The position numbers and the translations under genes were made by a program. Shown here one piece after another: positions 1 through 8,730 of a DNA stretch of 64,000 bases (within the stretch, counting starts at the first letter, position 1; every line of letters starts with the position of its first letter). The notes beneath the pieces are model-generated. The model was given only the letters and a program-made list of their open reading frames with translations, was not told the DNA's origin and did not search any database. The DNA lies in the NCBI RefSeq assembly GCF_014696135.1, contig NZ_JACJPP010000012.1:186001-250000 (forward strand). The letters run 5' to 3'. The DNA comes from Nodosilinea sp. FACHB-141. GTDB taxonomy: Bacteria; Cyanobacteriota; Cyanobacteriia; Phormidesmidales; Phormidesmidaceae.

Positions 1-2088
1 GAACTGCTCAGGCACTTCGCTGATGGTGGGAATTTTATAGGTGCTGGGAGCAAAGGTGCGCAGGCGGCCTTCGCCGTCCCATACCAGCTCTTCCATGGTG
101 AGCCAGCCCATGCCCTGCACAAAGGCCCCTTCGATCTGGCCTCTATCTACCAAAGGATTGAGGGATTCACCCACGTCGTGAACGATGTCAACCTGGCGCA
201 GCTTAAAGGTGCCGGTGAAGCCATCAACTTCGACCTCAGAAACGGCGGCACCGTAGGCGAAGTAGTAGAAGGGGCGACCTTTACTGAGCTTTGCATCCCA
301 AAAGATGTTGGGGGTCCGGTAAAAGCCGGTGGCGGAGAGGCTGATGCGTTCGCTGTAGGCCTGCTTCACCACTTCATCGAAGGTGATGCGGGCGCTGGGG
401 TAGGTGCGGCAGTAGATCCAGTCGTCCTCAAAGACCATGTCTTCGGGGGCATCGAGATTCAGCATGTGCACGGCGACGGCAGCGAGGCGATCGCGCAAAA
501 TCTCACAGGCATTCTTCACCGCTTGGCCATTCAAGTCTGATCCGCTAGAGGCAGCCGTGGCCGAGGTATTGGGCACCTTGTCGGTGCTGGTGTGCATCAT
601 GCGCAGGCGATCGACCTTCACCCCTAAAGCCTTGGCGGCGATCTGAATCATTTTGGTGTGCAGCCCCTGCCCCATTTCGGTGCCGCCGTGGTTGAGCTGA
701 ATGCTGCCGTCGGTGTAGATCAGCACCAGCGCCCCCGCCTGGTTGTACTGCACGTTGTTGAAGGAAATGCCGAACTTGACTGGGGTGATAGCCAGCCCGC
801 GCTTTTTGTAGGGGCTGGTTTCGTTAAAGGCGGCGATCGCCGCCCGCCGCACCATATAGTCAGCCCCGGCCTTGGCCTCTTGCCAAACGCGAGCGATGCG
901 GTTGTCAACGATGTCTTGGTCGTAGTGGGTGCGGTTGGTGTCGCCCTCACCGTGGTAGAAGTTGCGCTCGCGCACCACGTCGGGGGGCAGGTTAAGGGTG
1001 CGGGCAATGCGATCGCACACTTCCTCGATCGCGATCATGCCTTGGGGGCCGCCGAAGCCGCGATAGGCGGTGTTCGACACCCGATTGGTTTTGGCGATGT
1101 GCCCTTCAATCACTAGGTTGGGCACGTAGTAAGCGTTATCCACGTGCAGCATGGCCCGCCCCAGCACCGGAGGCGACAAATCTAGGCTCCAGCCGCCATC
1201 GGCGGTCAGCACTGCTTTCATAGCGGTAATCGTGCCGTCGCTGTTAAAGCCCACCTCATACTGGCTTAGAAAACCGTGGCGCTTACCGGTGATCAGCATG
1301 TCGTGGTGGCGGCGCAGGCGGCAGCGGGCGGGTCGGCCGGTTTTGTAGGTAGCTAGGGCGGCTGCCGCGGCAAAGGGGTTCGACTGGGATTCTTTGCCGC
1401 CAAAGCCACCGCCCATGCGCAGGCAGGTGCAGACCACCCGGTTTTTGGGTAGGCCGAGAATACGGGCGACGATCTCCTGGGTTTCGGTCGGGTGTTGGGT
1501 CGAGGTGTAGAGCTGAAGGTTGCCTTCGCCATCGGGAATGGCCCAGCTGACCTGGGTCTCAAGGTAGAAGTGGTCTTGGCCGCCGATTTCAATTTCGCCC
1601 GTAAAGGTATGCTCGGCCTCGGCCAGGGCCACATCGGGGTCACCTCGGCGAATGATTTGGGGATCGTTGTGGTAGCTGTTGGCTGCGATCGCCTCTTTCA
1701 CCGTCTTGATCGCCGGCAGCGGCTCGTACTCCACCACAATTTTGGCTGCCCCTTCCCTGGCGGCTGCTTCGTCTTCACCCACGGCCCAGGCTACGACCTG
1801 GCCGTAGTAGCTAATTTCGTCAGTTGGCAGCAGCACTTCGTCGTGGATGATGACGCCAGTGTTGTTTTCTCCCGGCACGTCAGCGGCAGTGAGCACGGTA
1901 ATGCAGCCCGCCACCGCTAGCGCTGGGGCCACATCTAGCTTGGTGATTCTCGCCCGCGCGTGGGGTGAGAGCACCGGATACAGCGACAGCATTCCCGCCG
2001 GTTCGCGCTGGTCGTCGGTGTAGACGGCCGTGCCGCTGACGTGAGCCACGGCGCTTTCATGACTTTTGGGCTTGCCAACTGGGCTCAT
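1..2088 (-). CDS. xdhB: xanthine dehydrogenase, molybdopterin-binding subunit (3' end beyond window)
   Basis: This is the large catalytic subunit of the molybdenum hydroxylase that oxidises hypoxanthine and xanthine to urate. The minus-strand frame is open from an ATG at 2088 through base 1, giving 696 residues, so the C-terminus and its catalytic glutamate lie outside the window. Visible family motifs are the N-terminal HESAVAHVSGTAVYTDD, the cofactor-loop GGGFGGKE, AYRGFGGPQG, and DIVHDVGESLNP near the end of the visible part. The start lies 88 bases downstream of the xdhA stop, so the two subunits are probably cotranscribed. The family could include another aldehyde or purine hydroxylase, but the split XdhA/XdhB arrangement favours xanthine dehydrogenase. 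Confidence 0.93.
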   Translation of the reverse strand, partial: MSPVGKPKSHESAVAHVSGTAVYTDDQREPAGMLSLYPVLSPHARARITKLDVAPALAVAGCITVLTAADVPGENNTGVIIHDEVLLPTDEISYYGQVVAWAVGEDEAAAREGAAKIVVEYEPLPAIKTVKEAIAANSYHNDPQIIRRGDPDVALAEAEHTFTGEIEIGGQDHFYLETQVSWAIPDGEGNLQLYTSTQHPTETQEIVARILGLPKNRVVCTCLRMGGGFGGKESQSNPFAAAAALATYKTGRPARCRLRRHHDMLITGKRHGFLSQYEVGFNSDGTITAMKAVLTADGGWSLDLSPPVLGRAMLHVDNAYYVPNLVIEGHIAKTNRVSNTAYRGFGGPQGMIAIEEVCDRIARTLNLPPDVVRERNFYHGEGDTNRTHYDQDIVDNRIARVWQEAKAGADYMVRRAAIAAFNETSPYKKRGLAITPVKFGISFNNVQYNQAGALVLIYTDGSIQLNHGGTEMGQGLHTKMIQIAAKALGVKVDRLRMMHTSTDKVPNTSATAASSGSDLNGQAVKNACEILRDRLAAVAVHMLNLDAPEDMVFEDDWIYCRTYPSARITFDEVVKQAYSERISLSATGFYRTPNIFWDAKLSKGRPFYYFAYGAAVSEVEVDGFTGTFKLRQVDIVHDVGESLNPLVDRGQIEGAFVQGMGWLTMEELVWDGEGRLRTFAPSTYKIPTISEVPEQF

Positions 2089-2125
2089 GGGGTATCTCGC
2101 TAGGGATTTTTGACTGTGAACTGGC

Positions 2126-2149
2126 CCTCTCTCCTCCCTAGGAGAGGGG
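2126..2149. repeat. hairpin in the xdhA-xdhB spacer
   Basis: CTCTCC and GGAGAG flank a six-base loop, and the stem extends outward by about four more pairs. It resembles the CCCTCTCC/GGAGAGGG dispersed palindromes common in cyanobacterial spacers. It may stabilise or attenuate the transcript between the two subunits, which is inference. Confidence 0.5.
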
Positions 2150-2176
2150 CTGGGGGAGAAGGCAGCAGGGTCTACG

Positions 2177-3637
2177 CTACGAAAACTCCACAAAGAACTT
2201 CTCGAACAAATTCACCACCAGGCGCTGGCGGTACTCGGCGCTGCCCCGCAGGTCAGTGAGGGGCGTAAACGCTTCTTGAAGAATAGGTTTCACGGCTTGA
2301 ATGGTGTCAGCAGTCCAGGGTTTACCCACAAGGAAGTCTTCGGCTGCGATCGCCCTGGCCGGAGTCGCCGCCACCCCGCCATAGCCCAACCGCGCATGGA
2401 GAATTTGATTGCTACTATCCACATCCACCACAAAAGCCGCTGCCACAATGCTGATGTCGTCGGTGCCGCGCTTGCCAATTTTGTAAGACTGGCTCAGGCG
2501 GCGATCGGTACCGTTTGTCGGGGCTTTTGGAATTTGGACGGAGACAATCACTTCACCAGGCCGCAATTCGGTTTGGCGGTAGCCAATGAAGAAGTTTGCT
2601 AAAGGTAGTGTTCTTTCACCCCCGGAGCCAGCCAGCTTCAGGGTCGCATCCAGCGACAGGAGAACTGGAGGCAGGTCGCCAATCGGGGAAGCGGTGCCGA
2701 TGTTACCTCCCAGAGTGGCCCGGTTGCGCACCTGGCGAGCAGCAAACCAGTGGATCATCTCATCCAAGCTGGGGAAGATGCCGTGCAGGTTGGCCTCGAT
2801 GTGGCTGAGGGGCACCGCCGCGCCGATTTCAACATGGTCCTCGGTTTGGTGGATCTGCTTCAATTCGGCGATCGATTCCAAGGAGATCAACACGGGGTAG
2901 TGCTGCCGATGCCAGCTCATCTCCAGGCCCAGGTCTGTGGCCCCAGCGACCAAGGTGGCATCGGGGTACTGCTGCAACAAGTCCAACACCTCTGATAGCT
3001 GAGTGGGACGGTAGAACTGCTCGCTGTGGCCATTGTTTTGGGTGGTGTAGGCTAGGGGCATCAGTTCTGTCGAGGCAGAGACCAGCCGTTCTGAGAATTG
3101 GTCTTGAACGGTGGCATCGGCCACCATTTGGGCAGCGCGACGAATGGGGATGTAGCCCGTACATCGGCAGAGGTTGCCCTCCACTGAGAGATCGTTAGGG
3201 GTGCCGTCGTAGTAGGCGGCAAACAGGCTCATGATGAAGCCGGGGGTGCAGTAGCCGCACTGAGAGCCGCCCGTTTCGACCATGGCGGCCTGCACAGGGT
3301 GAAGCTGGTCGGCGGTGACGGGCTCCTTAACAAAGGCATTTTTAGGAATTTGGCATTGGGTAATGCCGTCGGCGGTTAAGACCTGCCGCCCCACCACCGC
3401 CCCTAGGGGAATCAGGCAGCTATTCACCGCTTGATATTGGGGTTGGCCGTTGGCTCCTTCGCCAATCAGGGCTACGGTGCAGGCCCCGCAGTCGCCGTCG
3501 CCGCAGCCTTCTTTGGTGCCTGCTCGCCCGCCCAGGCGCAGATACTCCAGCAATGTCATCGCGGGCGAAACGTCTTTAACAGAGACAGGCTCTCCATTGA
3601 CCGTAAAACTGAGTTGAATGTCGAGTTGTTGAGTCAC
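2177..3637 (-). CDS. xdhA: xanthine dehydrogenase small subunit (2Fe-2S and FAD)
   Basis: This is the electron-transfer subunit of xanthine dehydrogenase, 486 residues. Residues 1-80 form a plant-type 2Fe-2S ferredoxin domain with GCGDGDCGAC (Cys45, Cys50, Cys53). Residues about 90-165 form the second 2Fe-2S domain with QCGYCTPG and NLCRCTGYIPI. From about residue 205 onward comes the FAD-binding domain, with LVAGATDLGLEM and GGNIGTASPIGDLPP, followed by the CO-dehydrogenase flavoprotein C-terminal domain. Electrons from the Mo centre in XdhB pass through the clusters to FAD and then to NAD. It is the first gene of the xdhA-xdhB unit; upstream lies a candidate nitrogen-control promoter. Confidence 0.94.
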   Translation of the reverse strand: MTQQLDIQLSFTVNGEPVSVKDVSPAMTLLEYLRLGGRAGTKEGCGDGDCGACTVALIGEGANGQPQYQAVNSCLIPLGAVVGRQVLTADGITQCQIPKNAFVKEPVTADQLHPVQAAMVETGGSQCGYCTPGFIMSLFAAYYDGTPNDLSVEGNLCRCTGYIPIRRAAQMVADATVQDQFSERLVSASTELMPLAYTTQNNGHSEQFYRPTQLSEVLDLLQQYPDATLVAGATDLGLEMSWHRQHYPVLISLESIAELKQIHQTEDHVEIGAAVPLSHIEANLHGIFPSLDEMIHWFAARQVRNRATLGGNIGTASPIGDLPPVLLSLDATLKLAGSGGERTLPLANFFIGYRQTELRPGEVIVSVQIPKAPTNGTDRRLSQSYKIGKRGTDDISIVAAAFVVDVDSSNQILHARLGYGGVAATPARAIAAEDFLVGKPWTADTIQAVKPILQEAFTPLTDLRGSAEYRQRLVVNLFEKFFVEFS

Positions 3638-3678
3638 AGGTGCTTTATGCGGCTAAAAACGTGTACCCACGGGCCATG

Positions 3679-3721
3679 AGATTAGTGTTCAACTTAGCGA
3701 CAATTTAGTAGGCAGAATGAC
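3679..3721 (-). promoter_or_regulatory. candidate NtcA-type promoter of xdhAB
   Basis: On the minus strand the sequence reads GTC-N8-TAC (3721-3708), then 23 bases, then TAATCT (3684-3679), which matches TAN3T. The NtcA-activated consensus is GTA-N8-TAC-N22-TAN3T, so there is one base change in the left half-site and one base of extra spacing. Transcription would begin near 3672, about 35 bases before the xdhA ATG. Nitrogen control of purine oxidation is biologically sensible but is inferred here. Confidence 0.4.
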
Positions 3722-3742
3722 AAATTGACTAAATTTAATTTG
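3721..3742. promoter_or_regulatory. palindrome CAAATT-N10-AATTTG upstream of xdhA; gap 3638-4012
   Basis: A perfect 6-base inverted repeat with a ten-base centre sits in an AT-rich patch just upstream of the candidate NtcA box, where a repressor or second regulator could bind. The rest of the 375-base gap between the divergent xdhA and the MESH1-like gene shows no credible gene. Two in-frame upstream ATGs (3938, 3989) could extend the downstream gene, but the added residues do not look like the family. Confidence 0.35.
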
Positions 3743-4012
3743 TGTTTAGGACACTGATTAAAGCCTACTGCGCGAGCTGTGGTTTGGACCGGTGCGTTAG
3801 GTGGCGATCGCTGCCGACTAGTTGGCGTTGCGGTTTCAGTGGGTAAAGTTCATTAAATCAATGACTCGCGATGCCAATGGCGATTAGCGAACCAGGTAAG
3901 GCGCGCTTGTCAATTCTGCAGGTGCTTAACCATTGCCTTGGCCACACCCCAAATTGATGTCGTTGCCCATCGCGATCGGTCATGCTGGATGAAAGCGATT
4001 TTCTGCACAACC

Positions 4013-4588
4013 ATGACTTCATCTGCTTTGGCTTCCGCCCCTGCTACTACTGCTCTGCTAGAGGCTCTGCACTTCTCAGCTACCAAACACAGCGACCAGC
4101 GCCGCAAAGATAAAGAAGCTTCGCCCTACATCAACCACCCCATTCGGGTCGCGCAACTCTTAGCTAGCGAAGGCGGCGTGACCGATTTGGTGACCTTACA
4201 GGCCGCCATTCTCCACGACACGGTAGAAGATACCGACACCACTCCAGAGGAGATCGAGCGCCACTTTGGCCCCGAGGTGCGGCGAGTGGTGGAAGAAGTC
4301 ACTGACGATAAAACTTTGCCCAAGGCAGAGCGCAAACAACAGCAAGTGGAGCACGCCCCCCACCTGTCGCCCCAGGCGAAGCAGCTTAAAATCGCCGACA
4401 AAGCCGCCAATGTGCAAAACATTACCACCTCGCCCCCCGACGGCTGGTCGCTAGAGCGAAAGCGCGAATATTTAGACTGGGCTGATCGAGTCGTGGCCGG
4501 GTGCCGAGGCTGCAATCCAGCTCTAGAAGCAGTTTATGACGAGATCGTTGCCCAGGGACGACAGGCGCTGGCAGCGGTAGTTGCGTAG
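4013..4588 (+). CDS. MESH1-like HD-domain ppGpp hydrolase (small alarmone hydrolase)
   Basis: The protein (191 residues from this ATG) is an HD-superfamily phosphohydrolase of the MESH1/SpoT type, which removes the 3'-pyrophosphate of (p)ppGpp. Visible motifs are the opening [18 protein letters not shown] with [10 protein letters not shown], the metal-binding HDTVEDT, the downstream [11 protein letters not shown] and the [11 protein letters not shown] helix. The length fits stand-alone MESH1 proteins (about 180 residues), and there is no synthetase, TGS or ACT domain. The start was placed at 4013 because upstream in-frame residues lack homology features. Metazoan MESH1 also hydrolyses NADPH, so that activity cannot be excluded. 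It is monocistronic and divergent from xdhA. Confidence 0.85.
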   Translation: MTSSALASAPATTALLEALHFSATKHSDQRRKDKEASPYINHPIRVAQLLASEGGVTDLVTLQAAILHDTVEDTDTTPEEIERHFGPEVRRVVEEVTDDKTLPKAERKQQQVEHAPHLSPQAKQLKIADKAANVQNITTSPPDGWSLERKREYLDWADRVVAGCRGCNPALEAVYDEIVAQGRQALAAVVA

Positions 4589-4684
4589 ATCAAGAGGCTT
4601 GAGGGGTAAGGAACGGGGGCCGCTAGTGGTTTGTTGATACTAAAAATTGGGATCGTGGCTGCTTCTAGCCTGTTCCTTGGGTGT

Positions 4685-4708
4685 GGTGCATTGCTTCGCG
4701 AATGCACC
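4685..4708. repeat. dispersed palindrome GGTGCATT...AATGCACC
   Basis: An 8-base perfect stem with an 8-base loop and further imperfect pairing outside it. The GGGTGCATT/AATGCACCCTAC core is a familiar dispersed palindrome in cyanobacterial spacers. It lies between the MESH1-like gene and the convergent aldolase gene and could end transcription on either side. Confidence 0.6.
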
Positions 4709-4730
4709 CTACAAATTATCTTGCACCGAT

Positions 4731-4800
4731 CCCCTCCCCTCTTGAAAGGGGGTGGTAGGCTCTTGAGAACCCCTTTGGTAGGGGGCGGTGAAGTGGGGGA
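4731..4800. repeat. C/G-rich low-complexity repeat in the convergent spacer
   Basis: Alternating C-run and G-run stretches include the hairpin CCCCT-CTTGAA-AGGGG and a second copy (ACCCCTTTGG then TAGGGGG). The 274-base spacer 4589-4862 holds this element and the neighbouring palindrome, and no credible gene. Confidence 0.45.
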
Positions 4801-4862
4801 TCTCACTTTATAGCGTTGCACACAGATTTAGTGCGATCCTTGGCTTTAAATGTGACGAAACA

Positions 4863-5462
4863 CTAGTTGTCTATATGCTGGTGCAGCACCTGAGCCGCAG
4901 TCTCTAGGGTGGGGCCAAACACCAAGACCCCCTCCTCGTGTCCCGCCATGATCAAAATGCGGGTTTGCATCAGGTCATCATGATCCAACAGCCGCCTCAT
5001 TTCGTAGGCCATCGCTGGGGTGCCGTAGGGAACGCTGGCGGCGGTGGTGGGCAGCACCCCCTGGCCACGCTGCCACAGCGGGCGATTGTGCACGTGAATA
5101 ATTGCTTGAATAGCGCTGCTGTAGTCGTATAGGGCCGCGTGGGTAAGCGATTCTGAGGAAGCTTGGATCGGCCCAGTGCAGTGGAGGGCGTTGCGATCGA
5201 TATCCCAGGAGTCGACCAGGGTGTAGTGGTGAGTCGTGGTTTGGGCCAGGTGCCCGGTTTGGGTGCCCGAGACGGCAAAACTGCGGGGCGATCGCCGGAG
5301 GCTGATATTGCCGTAGCCAATACCGTTAGGGTATAGCCCAATTTGCTGTGCCTGCCACATGCGATCGCGCCACGCCATCAACTCTGCTAGCTCAGCCGTG
5401 TCCAGCGGCGCGCCAGGTGTCCAGTGGCCGACGTACTTGATTACACCTTCGTCGGGAATCAT
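4863..5462 (-). CDS. class II aldolase/adducin-family protein, MtnB- or Ald2-like
   Basis: This 199-residue zinc-dependent class II aldolase-family protein is encoded 11 bases downstream of the mtnA stop on the same strand. Visible motifs are the phosphate-loop GYGNISLR, ASSESLTHAALYDY, the metal-binding pair in IIHVHN, and a later AGHEEGVLVFG contributing the third histidine. A start at 5525 would overlap mtnA by about 50 bases, so the ATG at 5462 is preferred. Next to MtnA, which makes 5-methylthioribulose-1-phosphate, the expected role is either the MtnB dehydratase of methionine salvage or a 5-(methylthio)ribulose/5-deoxyribulose-1-phosphate aldolase as in the DHAP shunt. Sequence reading alone does not separate these. 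No mtnC or mtnD lies nearby. Confidence 0.8.
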   Translation of the reverse strand: MIPDEGVIKYVGHWTPGAPLDTAELAELMAWRDRMWQAQQIGLYPNGIGYGNISLRRSPRSFAVSGTQTGHLAQTTTHHYTLVDSWDIDRNALHCTGPIQASSESLTHAALYDYSSAIQAIIHVHNRPLWQRGQGVLPTTAASVPYGTPAMAYEMRRLLDHDDLMQTRILIMAGHEEGVLVFGPTLETAAQVLHQHIDN

Positions 5463-5473
5463 GGCGATCGCCG

Positions 5474-6577
5474 CTAGGCCGCCTCTGGAAACAGGCTCAG
5501 CAGCCCGGCCTCTGAGGCGGGGCAAATGCCCCGTTCGGTGATCAAGCCCGTCACTAGGCGGGCGGGGGTGACATCAAAGGCGTAGTTAGCGGCGGGGGAA
5601 GATTCGGGGCAGATCAGCACCGAGGTGACCCCGTGGGGAGACAGCCCATCGATGTACTTCACTTCGTCCTGGCTGCGCTGCTCAATGGGAATCTCTTTCA
5701 CCCCGTCGCGCAGGGTCCAGTCGATAGTGGAGGAGGGCAGGGCCACGTAGAAAGGTACGCCGTTGTCGTGGGCAGCTAAGGCCTTGAGGTAGGTACCAAT
5801 TTTGTTGGCGACATCGCCCTGGCGGGTGGTGCGATCGGTGCCCACGATCGCCAGATCTACCATGCCGTGCTGCATCAGGTGGCCCCCGGCATTGTCAGGA
5901 ATTACCGTGTGAGGCACGCCATGCTGTCCCAGTTCCCAGGCGGTGAGCTTGGCCCCCTGGTTGCGGGGGCGGGTTTCATCGACCCAAACGTGAATGGGCA
6001 GGCCGCGATCGTGGGCCTGGTAGATGGGCGAGGTGGCGGTGCCCCAGTCAACACAGGCCAGCCAGCCAGCGTTGCAGTGGGTCAAAATATTGACGGTTTG
6101 CCCAGTGCGAGCGTAGATATCTTCGATCAGCTGCACCCCGTGGAGCCCGATCTGGCGGCACTGTTCTTCGTCGGCATCGAGGATGGCCTCAGCGTTCTGC
6201 CGCAGGCAATTGACTGCTTCTGAGGCCGTTGTCGCCTGTTGTAGGGCCTTCATTTGGGAGGTCAGCGCCCAATGCAGATTGACTGCCGTGGGGCGGGTTT
6301 GGCCCAGAGCGTTGGCGGCCCGGGTCAAAACGTCGCGAAAGTCTGGCTCAGAAACCGCATCAAGGGCCGCCAAATACATGCCCATAGCGGCGGTGGCCCC
6401 AATTAGCGGAGCACCGCGTACCACCATATCTTTGATGGCATAGGCCGCCTCATCCACCGAGCTCAGGTCCATCCAGGTGAGCTGGTGGGGCAGCTGGCGC
6501 TGGTCAATCACCTGCACAACGCGAGGATTGTCTGGGTGTAAACGAATGCTTCTTGTTGGCTCGCCGTTAATTTTCAC
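5474..6577 (-). CDS. mtnA: S-methyl-5-thioribose-1-phosphate isomerase
   Basis: MtnA converts 5-methylthioribose-1-phosphate to 5-methylthioribulose-1-phosphate in methylthioadenosine salvage; the family also accepts 5-deoxyribose-1-phosphate. The 367-residue length is typical. Seen motifs of the eIF2B-like isomerase fold are VVRGAPLIGATAAMGMYLA, the catalytic-cysteine region ILTHCNAGWLA, WVDETRPRNQGAKLTAWEL, the catalytic-aspartate motif IVGTDR followed by GDVANKIGTY, and VALPSSTIDW. It is the first gene of a two-gene unit with the class II aldolase. The ATG at 6577 begins MKINGEPTRSI, typical of the family. Confidence 0.95.
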   Translation of the reverse strand: MKINGEPTRSIRLHPDNPRVVQVIDQRQLPHQLTWMDLSSVDEAAYAIKDMVVRGAPLIGATAAMGMYLAALDAVSEPDFRDVLTRAANALGQTRPTAVNLHWALTSQMKALQQATTASEAVNCLRQNAEAILDADEEQCRQIGLHGVQLIEDIYARTGQTVNILTHCNAGWLACVDWGTATSPIYQAHDRGLPIHVWVDETRPRNQGAKLTAWELGQHGVPHTVIPDNAGGHLMQHGMVDLAIVGTDRTTRQGDVANKIGTYLKALAAHDNGVPFYVALPSSTIDWTLRDGVKEIPIEQRSQDEVKYIDGLSPHGVTSVLICPESSPAANYAFDVTPARLVTGLITERGICPASEAGLLSLFPEAA

Positions 6578-6647
6578 AGGCCTGTTCTAGCCCCCAAAAT
6601 TCCAATATTTATTATGACAGACCGCCTAGCTCAATGCGTGCTGGGCT

Positions 6648-8390
6648 CTATCCCTCTTCAGTGGACTGTTTGCCCCGCAGCCAGTAGGTCTCCATTGCCC
6701 CTTTCCCCTTCACCTGCACTGTGCCGCGCACCTCAAAGTCATAGCGGTCTTTCAACCAGTTATAGGTTGCTGCTGTTACCTGAATGCCGCCAGCTAATCC
6801 AGTCGATTCCATCCGCGAGGCCACGTTAACCGTGTCGCCCCAGAGGTCGTAGATAAACTTCTTGGTTCCAATCACTCCGGCGACCACAGTGCCAGTGTTG
6901 ATGCCAACACGAATTTGAAACGCCTCGCCTGTCTTTGAGCGGAAGTCGGCAACCCGCTGCTGCATAGCCAGGGCCATATTGGCGATCGCCTCTGCGTGGT
7001 CGGTGCGCGGCACAGGCAACCCCGCTGCCACCATGTAGGCATCACCGATAGTTTTGATCTTCTCCAACCCAAATTCTTCTACTAGGTCGTCGAACTCGGA
7101 AAAGATGCCGTTGAGCAGCTCTACAACCTCGAAGGGCTGCAGGCGGGCCGCGATGGGGGTGAAGTTGACGATGTCGGCGAACAGAATTGTGACCTCGTCA
7201 AAGTGCTCAGCAATTGAAGTGTCGTTCTCCTTCAGCCGCTGCACAATCGACTCGGGCAGGATGTTGATCAACAGTTGCTCGGAGCGCTCTTTCTCTTTGT
7301 TCAGCTCCTTCAGCGTAATTTCTAGCTCCACGGCCTTTTCCTGGTAGCGGGCGTTGGCCAGGCGCAGGACGCTCTCGTGGGCTAGGGCTTGCTCAGCCCG
7401 CGCCAGACGCTGGCTTTCTTGCATGAGTTGTTTTAGCAGCCACCGGCCCAGCAAGCCAAACCCCACCCCGGCCGCCAGCAACACCCCGCCCAGCAGCTGG
7501 CTGGCCAGCCAGCCCTGTTGGTGCAGGTCGCGGTTCAGCTCCACCCGCAACAACGCTAGGGGGGTGCCGTTGATGTCGTCTATGCGGGCGTAGCCAGCAA
7601 TGCGATCGCCCGTGATTGGGACAACTGCGATCGCATCGTCGGGCAGGGCACTGTCACCAATTTTGGGCTGGCGGATCAGGCGATCGCGGATCTCGGCCTC
7701 GCTGGGACTGAGGGAGCCGTTTAGATCCACTAGTTTCATCTGCACTTGCAGTTGCTGCTCCAGACGTTGAATCTGAGAACGGCTGAGTACTCTGCCCATA
7801 GCAAACCCCCCTTGGGGCGGAGCTGTCTCGGCGCTGTTGGTGACGGAACAAATGGTCAGCAGCATTGGGCCTGACTCGCTGGCAAGCCAACCGGTCTGGG
7901 TATCTTGGGTCTGAGCAATGCTCTGTTGCTGAGCCCAGTTTTGCAGGTAAGTCTTCACCGATGTCGGTAGCGGGGTCGGCGCAATACCCTGTTGAGAGAG
8001 CTGTTGCCCATAGCGCATCTGCCCGTCAGGCAGTACGGCGGCCAGCACATCGACATTCAGCAGGTTGGTGAAGTGGCTGCTGGAAGCAAAGTTTTCGCGC
8101 TCAAAGGTGCGATCGCTGGTAGTCATGTAGGCATAAAACTCGTCCCAGCGAGCATAGTCACAGGTGCTGACCAACAGCCCTCGGAGTTCGCGGTCAACCC
8201 CATCAATGGCCCGACGCACATCCTGCCGAACGGTAACGGTCTCCAGCCGACCCAGGCTCTGGGTGACGAAGGCCGCCGAAATCAAATACAGCAGTCCCAA
8301 CACGCCGAGCGTCCCCAGCGACAGAAATAGGCCTAGCCGCCGATTCTTCCGCCGCAGCTTGGCCACAATCAGTTTGCTCTGACTACTCAC
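6648..8390 (-). CDS. membrane adenylate cyclase with CHASE4-type sensor domain
   Basis: A 580-residue class III nucleotide cyclase that should make cAMP at the inner face of the plasma membrane. One transmembrane helix lies at about residues 18-38, followed by an extracytoplasmic region of about 250 residues with CHASE4-like features (DRELRGLLVSTCDYARWDEFY), then a second helix near 295-315. A helical linker (about 325-375) leads to the catalytic domain. FADIV and KTIGDAYM supply the metal aspartates. The lysine in KTIGDAYM and the aspartate in DLWGDTVNVASR are the adenine-specifying residues, so adenylate rather than guanylate cyclase is predicted. The start is GTG at 8390, preceded by a GAGGG ribosome site. 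The ligand of the sensor domain cannot be read from sequence. Confidence 0.9.
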   Translation of the reverse strand: MSSQSKLIVAKLRRKNRRLGLFLSLGTLGVLGLLYLISAAFVTQSLGRLETVTVRQDVRRAIDGVDRELRGLLVSTCDYARWDEFYAYMTTSDRTFERENFASSSHFTNLLNVDVLAAVLPDGQMRYGQQLSQQGIAPTPLPTSVKTYLQNWAQQQSIAQTQDTQTGWLASESGPMLLTICSVTNSAETAPPQGGFAMGRVLSRSQIQRLEQQLQVQMKLVDLNGSLSPSEAEIRDRLIRQPKIGDSALPDDAIAVVPITGDRIAGYARIDDINGTPLALLRVELNRDLHQQGWLASQLLGGVLLAAGVGFGLLGRWLLKQLMQESQRLARAEQALAHESVLRLANARYQEKAVELEITLKELNKEKERSEQLLINILPESIVQRLKENDTSIAEHFDEVTILFADIVNFTPIAARLQPFEVVELLNGIFSEFDDLVEEFGLEKIKTIGDAYMVAAGLPVPRTDHAEAIANMALAMQQRVADFRSKTGEAFQIRVGINTGTVVAGVIGTKKFIYDLWGDTVNVASRMESTGLAGGIQVTAATYNWLKDRYDFEVRGTVQVKGKGAMETYWLRGKQSTEEG

Positions 8391-8660
8391 GCACCCTCGC
8401 TCTACTGCCGGTTCGCAGATCCCTGCGTTGTCAAGTTATACCCTCATCGACCAGGGAGCAGGCTCGTATTTGACCACTGCCAAATTGTATGGTCATGGCT
8501 GCGGTTTACAACGGCCACAACACAACCACCCTGGCCAAGGGTTTGTACGCTTGGCAAAACATGCAGCGGCGCTTGAGGCTGATGCGGCATTGCCTGTCAG
8601 GGCAAGCGGCCATAAAACCTTTGACTTGGCTGCGCGCCCTTACCTAAATTCCTGCCTCAG

Positions 8661-8690
8661 TTCAGCAATGCTGAAACGTTCAAACGTTTC
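8661..8690. repeat. two overlapping palindromes; gap 8391-8730
   Basis: TTCAGC-AAT-GCTGAA (8661-8675) and GAAACG-TTCAAA-CGTTTC (8673-8690) share three bases, so the two hairpins exclude each other. They lie about 40-70 bases beyond the stop of the exported repeat protein and could end its transcript, although no T-run follows. The rest of the 340-base gap holds no credible gene. Confidence 0.4.
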
Positions 8691-8730
8691 ACTGTTCGCT
8701 CAGAAAAGGTCTGAACCGAACTGGCTACAG

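Noticed and set aside
178-1920. Several open frames on the plus strand across the first 2 kb
   Set aside because: They are antisense shadows of the xdhB frame, which is open from 2088 to base 1 with clear family motifs.
3938-4012. Longer N-terminus for the MESH1-like protein
   Set aside because: The extra 25 residues have no family features or ribosome site; known MESH1 proteins begin near the chosen start.
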